Assembly (NCBI GenBank): GCA_943323675.2
Contig: CALPIR020000157.1
Location: forward strand, 1 to 5,588
From: Chitinophaga pinensis
GTDB lineage: Bacteria > Bacteroidota > Bacteroidia > UKL13-3
Reading direction: 5' to 3'
DNA: 5,588 nucleotides
This document shows, one piece after another, positions 1 to 5,588 of the stretch (position 1 is its first letter; every line of letters starts with the position of its first letter). The notes beneath the pieces are model-generated. The model worked only from the letters and a program-made list of their open reading frames with translations. It searched no databases and was not told the origin of the DNA. Both the position numbers and the translations under genes were made by a program.

Positions 1-1
1 A

Positions 2-103
2 CACGAACAACCCATCATTGCACCAATAATTATTTCGGCAGTTTTATGGATAGTTGCTGTAATTCGTTTTCAAGAATTAACTCAAAGAATTAAAGGAGTA
101 TAA
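2..103 (+). CDS. C-terminal end of an unidentified membrane protein (partial)
   Basis: An open frame enters from the left edge and ends at TAA (101-103), giving 33 residues. About 16 consecutive residues (IIAPIIISAVLWIVAV) are hydrophobic and look like one transmembrane helix. A short polar tail with basic residues (RFQELTQRIKGV) follows, which would sit in the cytoplasm under the positive-inside rule. A strong hairpin terminator lies 65 bases after the stop, which supports this being the true end of a transcribed gene. It converges on the topoisomerase gene on the other strand. The family cannot be recognised from the part visible here. The frame is open to the edge and has a membrane-protein composition, but a chance open frame of this length cannot be fully excluded. 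Confidence 0.6.
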   Translation, partial: HEQPIIAPIIISAVLWIVAVIRFQELTQRIKGV

Positions 104-167
104 ATAAGTAATTTTAGCTAAACACATTAGCACCATTCTATATCTAATAACAATTAGGTTGTAAACT

Positions 168-198
168 AAAAATCCCGGGCTCACACCCGGGATTTTTT
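168..198. terminator. Bidirectional intrinsic terminator between convergent genes
   Basis: A perfect inverted repeat pairs 168-179 with 186-197: a 12-bp stem with a six-base GGGCCC-type core (CCCGGG on both arms) closing a 6-base loop (CTCACA). The stem is flanked by five A's on the left arm and six T's on the right, so either strand yields a GC-rich hairpin followed by a U-run. It lies between the + strand gene ending at 103 and the - strand parC ending at 215, 17 bases past the parC stop. It can therefore terminate both. Confidence 0.93.
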
Positions 199-214
199 AT
201 ATATATAATTAAGT

Positions 215-2941
215 TTAAAACAACTTAGGTTGGTCATCGTCTTTTGGCGGAACCTTTGGTTTAAACTTAGGTTTAGGTTGGTCTAGCAGGCTATCATCAT
301 CGCTTAATAAGCGTTTAATTTTATCCCGTTCTTCCTGCAATAAATCTTCGTTTACCAATAAAGTTTGTTGGGTGGTTTCGTTGCCTTTTATTACGGGCTT
401 CTCCTCACCTGTTTCTGCTTCCACTTCTTCGTTTTGTACTAAAAACGCACTAATAAAGTCTTTGCCAACAATTTTATTACCAATGGCTTTCCACCCTTTT
501 ACTTCAATAAACTCGGTTAAGTTATATGTTTCTTCAAGGTTACTGTCTTTGCCTTTGCCCCCTTTACGTTCCATCACAATTATAGGCTCCATATAATCTG
601 TTGCCATTACAATTCTGTTGTCTTTACCTTCTGGTATACACATAAATTGTTTGTTTAAGGTTAGGGTCTCTACCAAGAAGCGCTTAACAATGTATGCCTT
701 GTCTTTATCGTTATAGTACAACAAGGTTATTGGGCGCTTAGGACGGAATTTACCAATGTGCAATACTTGATCGGCATTGTAGTGGTTGGTTAATTCAAAG
801 TTTGTTAGCTCGTAGTTACCGTCTTTGGTTATTACTAAAATCACATCGTTGGTATCAAACTCGCCCAACATTTTACCGCGGTTATCTATGTTTAATCGGC
901 CCAATACATCATCATACCAAATTTTACGTCCGCCTAAAGTACTTGCGCCTTTGGCTTTAAGTTTAATTGATTTAATAAGGTACTTGCTAACAATATTACC
1001 TAACACACTACGGCCTTTTATGGCCAAATCTGCAAAGTTAAAATCAAACAACAACTTTCGTGCGTGGCTCATTGGACTTAAAGCAATCTCTACCAACTCT
1101 GCCTCACTGTTAGGGTTTGCGGTAAAATACAACACCTTGCTGTTGGGTGCACCAGTGGTTAAGTCGTACTCTTTATCGCGGGTTATACCCATTACATTAA
1201 AACGTTTTCCGTAGGCTGTTTTGGCTTTTCCATCCATGTAAATCATGTTATACACCCTGCGTTCATCGTTTTTACGAAACACCTCTATGTGTATAATATC
1301 CTTACCCATAAAGGCTTTGTCTTGCACCTTGCTCACCATCATTTTACCATCCTTGCGGAATACAATAATGTCGTCAATATCGGAGCAGTCGCATATGTAT
1401 TCGTCTTTTTTCAATCCATAACCCACAAAACCTTCTGCACGATTTACGTATAGTTTTTGGTTGGCAATGGCCACTTGGTTTGCTTGTATGGTATCAAATA
1501 ATTTAATTTCGGTTTTACGCTCGCGCCCTTTACTGTATTTCTTCAACAAGTTTTCGTAGTACTTCACTTGATAAGCTTTTAGGTTATCTAGGTCGTAGTT
1601 TACTTGCTCCAATTCAGTTTGAATACGCGCCATTAATTCGTCCGCTTTAATGCTATCAAAACGGGTAATACGAATCATTGGGATTTTGGTTAATCGCTCG
1701 TAATCATCGTGTGTAATTTCGCGTATAAATTGCTTTTTGTATTTCTTAAAACGCTCATCTAAGTATAAAAACAAGTTTTCCTTGTCGGCATACTTTTTAA
1801 AGTCGATGTACATTTCATCTTTAATAAACAACTTCTCTAACGATGCAAATAAGTATTGGTCTTGTAACTCACGTTTTCTAATCTCTAACTCACGTTTTAA
1901 CAACTCTCTTGTTAGCTCTACAGAAACACGCAACAACTGACTTACCTCGGTAAACACAGGTTTATCTTGATAAACCACACATGCATTTGGCGATATGCTT
2001 ATTTCGCAATCGGTAAAGGCATACAACGCATCAATGGTAATATCTGGTGATACGCCTGGAGCCAATTGTATTTCAATTTCAACATCCGCAGCGGTATTGT
2101 CAATTACCTTTTTAATTTTTATTTTACCTGTATCGTTGGCCTTTAAAATACTATCTATTAAACCACCTGTTGTGGTAGAGTATGGAATTTCTTTAATTAA
2201 TAATGTCTTCTTATCAAACTCCTCTATTTTAGCACGTATACGTACTTTACCACCTTTACTACCGCCATTATAGTTGGCCACATCAACAGTACCTCCAGTA
2301 ATAAAATCAGGATACAACTCAAAAGTTTTACCTTTTGTACAATCAATGGCAGCCTTTAATATTTCACAAAAGTTATGTGGCAATATTTTGGTTGCTAAAC
2401 CAACTGCAATACCTTCAACACCTTGTGCCAATAACAAAGGGAATTTCATAGGTAAAGCGATGGGTTCTTTTTTACGACCATCATAAGATAATTGCCAATT
2501 GGTGGTTTGAGCATTAAATGCCACATCAAGTGCAAACTTGCTTAAGCGCACTTCTATGTAACGAGAGGCTGCAGCAGAATCTCCTGTGCGCACATCGCCC
2601 CAGTTTCCCTGCATTTCAAAAAGTAATTCTTTCTGACCTAAACCAACCAATGCATCACCAATTGCGGCATCACCATGTGGGTGAAACTGCATGGTTTGTC
2701 CAATTACATTGGCCACTTTATTAAAACGACCATCTTCAATTTCGTTCATGGCATGTAATATCCTGCGCTGAACGGGTTTTAAACCGTCTTCCATAGCAGG
2801 AACTGCACGCTCTAAAATTACATACGATGCATAATCTAAAAACCAATTTTCGTATAATCCAGTAACAGGTATAACATGTCCTGTTACATAATTTTGATCT
2901 TGGTTATCTTTTTCGTTATTTTCTAATATCTCGTCACTCAT
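215..2941 (-). CDS. parC: DNA topoisomerase IV subunit A (ParC type), 908 residues
   Basis: This is the DNA-breaking and rejoining subunit of a type IIA topoisomerase, acting with ParE on chromosomal DNA to decatenate sister chromosomes. Seen in the protein: the winged-helix start (YASYVILERAVPAMEDGLKP, 37-56), the HPHGD motif (87-91), the active-site pair R127-Y128 in SAAASRYIEVRL, and the intercalating isoleucine I178 in EGIAVG. A tower and coiled-coil region spans about 340-470, and a beta-pinwheel-like C-terminal domain about 490-835. The GyrA box (QRRGGRG type), needed for gyrase wrapping, is absent; the nearest stretch is GASTLGGRKIW (665-675). This favours topoisomerase IV over gyrase. 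The length is close to what I recall for Bacteroidota ParC. The acidic tail ends in a Pro/Lys-rich linker and QPKLF. The ATG at 2939-2941 is chosen because an in-frame TAG lies five codons upstream (2954-2956) with no other ATG between. The leader (AAATAAAAAAG) has no Shine-Dalgarno sequence. Older annotations may call it gyrA. Confidence 0.95.
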   Translation of the reverse strand: MSDEILENNEKDNQDQNYVTGHVIPVTGLYENWFLDYASYVILERAVPAMEDGLKPVQRRILHAMNEIEDGRFNKVANVIGQTMQFHPHGDAAIGDALVGLGQKELLFEMQGNWGDVRTGDSAAASRYIEVRLSKFALDVAFNAQTTNWQLSYDGRKKEPIALPMKFPLLLAQGVEGIAVGLATKILPHNFCEILKAAIDCTKGKTFELYPDFITGGTVDVANYNGGSKGGKVRIRAKIEEFDKKTLLIKEIPYSTTTGGLIDSILKANDTGKIKIKKVIDNTAADVEIEIQLAPGVSPDITIDALYAFTDCEISISPNACVVYQDKPVFTEVSQLLRVSVELTRELLKRELEIRKRELQDQYLFASLEKLFIKDEMYIDFKKYADKENLFLYLDERFKKYKKQFIREITHDDYERLTKIPMIRITRFDSIKADELMARIQTELEQVNYDLDNLKAYQVKYYENLLKKYSKGRERKTEIKLFDTIQANQVAIANQKLYVNRAEGFVGYGLKKDEYICDCSDIDDIIVFRKDGKMMVSKVQDKAFMGKDIIHIEVFRKNDERRVYNMIYMDGKAKTAYGKRFNVMGITRDKEYDLTTGAPNSKVLYFTANPNSEAELVEIALSPMSHARKLLFDFNFADLAIKGRSVLGNIVSKYLIKSIKLKAKGASTLGGRKIWYDDVLGRLNIDNRGKMLGEFDTNDVILVITKDGNYELTNFELTNHYNADQVLHIGKFRPKRPITLLYYNDKDKAYIVKRFLVETLTLNKQFMCIPEGKDNRIVMATDYMEPIIVMERKGGKGKDSNLEETYNLTEFIEVKGWKAIGNKIVGKDFISAFLVQNEEVEAETGEEKPVIKGNETTQQTLLVNEDLLQEERDKIKRLLSDDDSLLDQPKPKFKPKVPPKDDDQPKLF

Positions 2942-2953
2942 CTTTTTTATTTT

Positions 2954-2986
2954 CTAGTTATTGGTTGATTGGTTACTAGTTGATAG
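2954..2986. repeat. Low-complexity direct repeats in the parC leader
   Basis: Just upstream of the parC start, CTAGTT occurs twice 22 bases apart (2954 and 2976). ATTGGTT also occurs twice 8 bases apart in between. On the parC strand this reads as an ACTAG / AACCAAT-type short-unit array. It would lie in the 5' leader of any parE-parC transcript. Its function is unknown. It may be a slippage-derived simple repeat rather than a regulatory site. Confidence 0.45.
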
Positions 2987-2990
2987 TTTT

Positions 2991-3129
2991 CCAACTACAA
3001 GCCTCTAACTTCTATCTTAAAACATCTTCAGCCAACCATAGCTTTAGCGAAAGTTGGAAATTTATCTTTAAATCCTCTTCAACCTCAGCTGCGCTGCGAA
3101 ATTGATGAGGCTAAGCCAACTTCCAAGCC
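2991..3129. repeat. Possible short interspersed or foldback element between parE and parC
   Basis: The segment is bounded by imperfect direct repeats, CCAACTACAAGCC (2991-3003) and CCAACTTCCAAGCC (3116-3129). Inside, two nested foldback arms can pair: AAGTTGG (3051-3057) with CCAACTT (3116-3122), and CCTCTTCAA (3074-3082) with TTGATGAGG (3102-3110), the latter with one mismatch. The centre (AGCTGCGCTGCG) is richer in G+C than the surrounding DNA. No open frame with a start codon fits it, and no T-run follows the hairpins, so it is a poor intrinsic terminator. A REP- or MITE-like dispersed repeat is a plausible reading, but one copy cannot prove it. It lies within a presumed parE-parC transcript, where it could act as an RNA structure. 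Confidence 0.4.
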
Positions 3130-3135
3130 CTATGA

Positions 3136-5007
3136 TTACGCCACTTCTTTTTCAATCATCATATCCTTCTCCACACGTAAATTATCAATAATAAAGTTTT
3201 GCCTATCTAAGGTGTTTTTGCCCATGTAGTATTCCAACAAACTTTTAATGGTTACATCTTGCTTTAATATTACAGGCTGAAGTTTGATTTCATCGCCAAT
3301 AAACAACCCAAACTCTTGAGGAGAAATTTCACCCAAACCCTTAAATCGTGTAATTTCTGGTTTGCCGCCTAATTTTTGTATGGCTTTTTGTTTTTCATCT
3401 TCACTGTAGCAATAGTGTGTATGCTGTTTGTTGCGCACACGGAACAACGGAGTTTCCAAAATGTATAAGTGGCCATTTTTTACCAAATCAGGGAAAAACT
3501 GTAAAAAGAACGTAAGCATTAACAACCTAATGTGCATGCCATCCACATCGGCATCAGTAGCAATTACAATGCGGTTGTAGCGCAAACCTTCCAAGCCTTC
3601 TTCAATATTTAATGCGTGCTGTAAAAGGTTAAATTCCTCGTTTTCGTATACTACTTTTTTGGTTAGACCATAACAATTTAATGGCTTACCACGCAAACTA
3701 AATACGGCTTGTGTTTCTACATCCCTACTCTTGGTAATACTACCGCTGGCACTATCACCCTCGGTAATAAACAAGGTGGTATCATATCGCTTTTCCTGCT
3801 TCTCATCTTCATAATGAAAACGGCAATCGCGTAATTTTTTGTTATGTAATGAAGCTTTTTTAGCACGTTCGTTGGCCAACTTTTTAATACCAGCCATATC
3901 CTTGCGCTCGCGTTCACTTTGCATAATACGTTTTAACAAGGCATCAGCCACTGTTGGGTTTTTATGCAAGAAATCATCAAACGATTTTTTCAGGAAATCG
4001 GTAATAAAGTTTTTCATGGTTGGCCCTTCGTGCGCCACGTTAGCCGAACCTAGTTTTGTTTTGGTTTGACTCTCGAAAACAGGCTCTTGCACACGAACAC
4101 TCACTGCCGCAACAATGCTGGCACGTATGTCGGCCAAATCAAATTCTTTTTTATAAAACTCGCGTACTACCTTAGCAAATGCCTCACGAAAAGCCAATAA
4201 GTGCGTACCACCTTGAGTGGTATGTTGTCCGTTTACAAAGCTGTAATACTCTTCACCATACTGATTTTCGTGGGTAATGGCCACTTCAATATCTTCTCCT
4301 TTTAAGTGTATTATTGGATAACGGATGTTTTCTTCGTTGGTTTTCCGTTTAAGCAAATCCAATAATCCATCTTTACTGTAAAACTTCTTATCGTTATAAA
4401 TAATGGTTAAGCCACTATTTAAAAACGCATAGTTCCAAAGCATGTTTTCTATGTACTCGGGTATATAATGGTAGTTTTTAAAAATGGTATCATCGGGTGT
4501 AAAATACACGGCTGTACCATTGGGCTCTAAACTTTCGGTTTGTTTATGTTCTTTAATTAACTCGCCTTTGCTAAACTCGGCTACTTTACTTTGGCCATCG
4601 CGAAATGCTTGTACTTTAAATTGGTTTGATAAGGCATTAACCGCCTTTGTTCCCACACCGTTTAATCCAACAGATTTTTGAAAAGCCTTGCTGTCGTATT
4701 TTCCACCAGTATTGATTTTACTTACCACATCAACCAACTTACCCAAAGGTATGCCCCTGCCGTAATCACGAACAAACACTTTACCATCTTCAGAAACTTT
4801 AATGTCTACCGTTTTACCGTGACCCATGGTATGTTCATCGATACAGTTATCGAGCACCTCTTTTAATAAAATGTAAATACCATCATCAGGCGATGATCCA
4901 TCACCTAATTTACCAATGTACATACCCGGACGAAGGCGAATGTGTTCGCGCCAATCGAGCGAGCGTATACTGCTCTCATCATAAATTACTTTTTCTTTTT
5001 CTGCCAT
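3136..5007 (-). CDS. parE: DNA topoisomerase IV subunit B (ParE type), 623 residues
   Basis: This is the ATPase and metal-binding subunit that pairs with ParC; ATP binding closes the N-gate to capture the transported DNA duplex. Seen, numbered from the chosen ATG: a GHKL ATPase domain with E50 (general base) and N54 in KEVLDNCIDE, D81 in DYGRGIP, and the glycine-rich lid GLNGVG (114-119). The transducer loop is QTKTKLG (314-320). The TOPRIM domain carries EGDSASG (E416), LRGKPLN, DADVDG (D485, D487, D489) and RFKGLGE (554-560). All catalytic positions are present. The length matches ParE and not long GyrB forms, which carry a large insert. The frame can be extended to a GTG at 5017-5019 (adding MRSV) before an in-frame stop at 5038-5040. 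The ATG at 5005-5007 is preferred because MAEKEK looks like a normal start and ATG is the common codon. No Shine-Dalgarno sequence is visible. It lies 194 bases upstream of parC on the same strand. Confidence 0.96.
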   Translation of the reverse strand: MAEKEKVIYDESSIRSLDWREHIRLRPGMYIGKLGDGSSPDDGIYILLKEVLDNCIDEHTMGHGKTVDIKVSEDGKVFVRDYGRGIPLGKLVDVVSKINTGGKYDSKAFQKSVGLNGVGTKAVNALSNQFKVQAFRDGQSKVAEFSKGELIKEHKQTESLEPNGTAVYFTPDDTIFKNYHYIPEYIENMLWNYAFLNSGLTIIYNDKKFYSKDGLLDLLKRKTNEENIRYPIIHLKGEDIEVAITHENQYGEEYYSFVNGQHTTQGGTHLLAFREAFAKVVREFYKKEFDLADIRASIVAAVSVRVQEPVFESQTKTKLGSANVAHEGPTMKNFITDFLKKSFDDFLHKNPTVADALLKRIMQSERERKDMAGIKKLANERAKKASLHNKKLRDCRFHYEDEKQEKRYDTTLFITEGDSASGSITKSRDVETQAVFSLRGKPLNCYGLTKKVVYENEEFNLLQHALNIEEGLEGLRYNRIVIATDADVDGMHIRLLMLTFFLQFFPDLVKNGHLYILETPLFRVRNKQHTHYCYSEDEKQKAIQKLGGKPEITRFKGLGEISPQEFGLFIGDEIKLQPVILKQDVTIKSLLEYYMGKNTLDRQNFIIDNLRVEKDMMIEKEVA

Positions 5008-5016
5008 AACACTGCG

Positions 5017-5085
5017 CACTTTATCAAGGTTGTGAAATTACAGCAAACACTTGCGCAATAATCCACACTTTATTAAAAGTTGTGA
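5017..5085 (-). promoter_or_regulatory. Imperfect direct repeat pair upstream of parE (possible operator)
   Basis: On the + strand, CACTTTATCAAGGTTGTGA (5017-5035) is repeated as CACTTTATTAAAAGTTGTGA (5066-5085), with a 49-base offset. The second copy also has partial two-fold symmetry (CACACTTT ... AAAGTTGTG with a bulge). The proximal copy sits about 10-28 bases before the parE ATG, so a protein or RNA fold there could affect initiation. Regulation is an inference; I could not place a convincing Bacteroidota promoter (TTTG, then TAnnTTTG) for parE here. Confidence 0.35.
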
Positions 5086-5127
5086 GCAATTTATATACAC
5101 CTGTAAATCAGTGCACTTAGTAACCTA

Positions 5128-5159
5128 TTGTATGTTTTTTTAGATGTTTTTTGTATTTG
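5128..5159 (+). promoter_or_regulatory. Weak candidate Bacteroidota-type promoter, + strand
   Basis: TTG at 5128-5130 is followed 21 bases later by TGTATTTG (5152-5159), which matches the Bacteroidota -7 consensus TAnnTTTG at five of its six fixed positions. A transcript from here would run divergently from parE through the small open frame at 5394 to the terminator at 5514, about 385 bases. In AT-rich DNA such matches arise easily by chance. The main support is that the downstream terminator requires some + strand promoter in this region. Confidence 0.2.
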
Positions 5160-5393
5160 ACTATTGTTTAACTTGTTATATACAATATACATGCGCAGGT
5201 AAGGCCATAAGTTTAAAATATTATAGGTGCACCCAAACATTAACCAATTGATTAATAAAGCCATAAAAACCAATGACCATATTATGACAAGCGCTGTAAA
5301 CTATTTGGAAGGTTATTTACGTAAGTGTATTGGTAATTTAATTATTGCGCACCTAACAAACGTTTTTTTTTGAACCTTTTAATTTATACAAAT

Positions 5394-5486
5394 ATGAAAA
5401 CTAAAGTATTAGCCATAAATACTATGGCATTAAGGGCAGGCGCCATATTAGCTTTATTAATGTGTGCTACTATGGGAATGTTGTAG
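5394..5486 (+). CDS. Possible 30-residue hydrophobic small protein
   Basis: ATG (5394) to TAG (5484-5486) encodes a 30-residue peptide. It starts with a basic stretch (MKTKV) and becomes strongly hydrophobic from about residue 15 (AGAILALLMCATMGML), so it could be a single membrane helix or a signal-peptide-like sequence. LLMC is a poor lipobox because Met precedes the Cys, so I do not call a lipoprotein. The upstream sequence (AATTTATACAAAT) is A/T-rich without a Shine-Dalgarno sequence, as for the other genes here. A strong terminator begins 28 bases after the stop, consistent with a short transcription unit. It has no run of one amino acid that would mark an attenuation leader. I do not recognise it. 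It could be a small membrane protein, a type I toxin-like peptide, or a chance frame within a small RNA. Confidence 0.35.
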   Translation: MKTKVLAINTMALRAGAILALLMCATMGML

Positions 5487-5513
5487 TTATAATTGGTATT
5501 TGGTTGTTACAGT

Positions 5514-5551
5514 AAATGGCTTTACCTGAAAAGGTACAGCCATTTTTTTTT
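5514..5551 (+). terminator. Intrinsic terminator ending a short + strand transcript
   Basis: AAATGGCT (5514-5521) pairs with AGCCATTT (5538-5545). After one T/C mismatch, TACC (5523-5526) pairs with GGTA (5533-5536) around the loop TGAAAA. The T-run continues through 5551. The left side lacks a long A-run, so it works best on the + strand. It marks the 3' end of a + strand transcript in a region with no large gene. Positions 5552-5588 show nothing recognisable. Confidence 0.85.
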
Positions 5552-5588
5552 AGAAACATATTGAGGCTGTTAACTAAAAAAGTACTTG

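Larger units (their letters stand above)
5013..5351. other. Intergenic region with four TGCGCA palindromes
   Basis: This AT-rich stretch beside parE contains TGCGCA at 5013-5018, 5052-5057, 5192-5197 and 5346-5351; the second extends to the 8-base palindrome TTGCGCAA. By hand search I found only two others in the rest of the window (2587-2592 and 3432-3437, both inside genes). GTGCAC palindromes also occur at 5111-5116 and 5227-5232. No convincing gene is seen between 5020 and 5393. The cluster could be protein-binding or modification sites, or chance. Confidence 0.35.

Noticed and set aside
144..157. CTAAT-AACA-ATTAG small hairpin before the terminator
   Set aside because: Only five A/T-rich base pairs, too weak to call in AT-rich DNA.
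372..2724. Several + strand open frames of 65-129 codons opposite parC
   Set aside because: They are antisense shadows of a well-supported gene. Their translations lack any domain and the parC frame carries all catalytic motifs.
3012..3110. Open - strand reading frame in the parE-parC gap (about 32 codons)
   Set aside because: It has no start codon, a stop directly upstream, and lies across foldback repeats. It is better explained as repeat DNA than as a gene remnant.
3717..4866. Short open frames on either strand within parE
   Set aside because: They overlap the conserved ATPase and TOPRIM coding frame and resemble no protein family.
215..5007. Reading the pair as DNA gyrase (gyrB-gyrA)
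   Set aside because: The A subunit lacks a GyrA box and the B subunit has ParE length with LRGKPLN in place of the usual GyrB sequence. Adjacent B-then-A order also fits parE-parC.
5234..5241. AATGTTTG (- strand) as a -7 promoter box for parE
   Set aside because: No TTG-type -33 element is found at the right distance upstream, and a single near match is expected by chance.
5091..5273. 60-residue open frame on the - strand upstream of parE, rich in hydrophobic, Trp and Tyr residues
   Set aside because: It is short, has no recognisable family, ends in an unremarkable polar tail, and its composition is what AT-rich non-coding DNA gives. It also overlaps the opposite-strand candidate promoter. 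Conservation would be needed to revive it.
5284..5373. 29-residue open frame on the + strand (MTSAVNYLEGYL...) ending in a nine-T run
   Set aside because: No start signal, no family resemblance, and the last codons are made from a homopolymer. Most likely chance, although it would lie in the same putative transcript as the 5394 peptide.

Overview
The window looks like a piece of a Bacteroidota chromosome (Cytophagia, Chitinophagia, Flavobacteriia or a relative; I cannot narrow it further). The DNA is AT-rich, both large genes lack a Shine-Dalgarno sequence and have A/T-rich leaders, and both proteins read like the topoisomerase IV subunits of that phylum. It is mainly a housekeeping region, and I see no defence, secretion, mobile or biosynthetic system in it.

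Layout from left to right. Positions 2-103 are the last 33 codons of an unidentified membrane protein on the + strand. A strong hairpin at 168-198, with an A-run before it and a T-run after it, can terminate transcription from both sides between this gene and the convergent topoisomerase gene. Positions 215-2941 (-) encode topoisomerase IV subunit A (parC type). A 194-base intergenic gap (2942-3135) holds low-complexity repeats and a roughly 139-base segment with foldback arms, bounded by imperfect direct repeats. Positions 3136-5007 (-) encode topoisomerase IV subunit B (parE type).

The remaining 580 bases (5008-5588) hold no large gene. They contain a pair of imperfect direct repeats just upstream of parE, an unusual cluster of four TGCGCA palindromes, a possible 30-residue hydrophobic peptide on the + strand (5394-5486), and a convincing + strand terminator at 5514-5551. 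The terminator implies a short, undescribed + strand transcript that diverges from parE.

The two large genes work together. ParE supplies the ATPase and TOPRIM (metal-binding) parts, and ParC supplies the DNA-cleaving tyrosine and the C-terminal DNA-binding domain. The expected A2B2 enzyme decatenates daughter chromosomes and relaxes supercoils. The order parE then parC on one strand, with no visible terminator between them, suggests co-transcription from upstream of parE.
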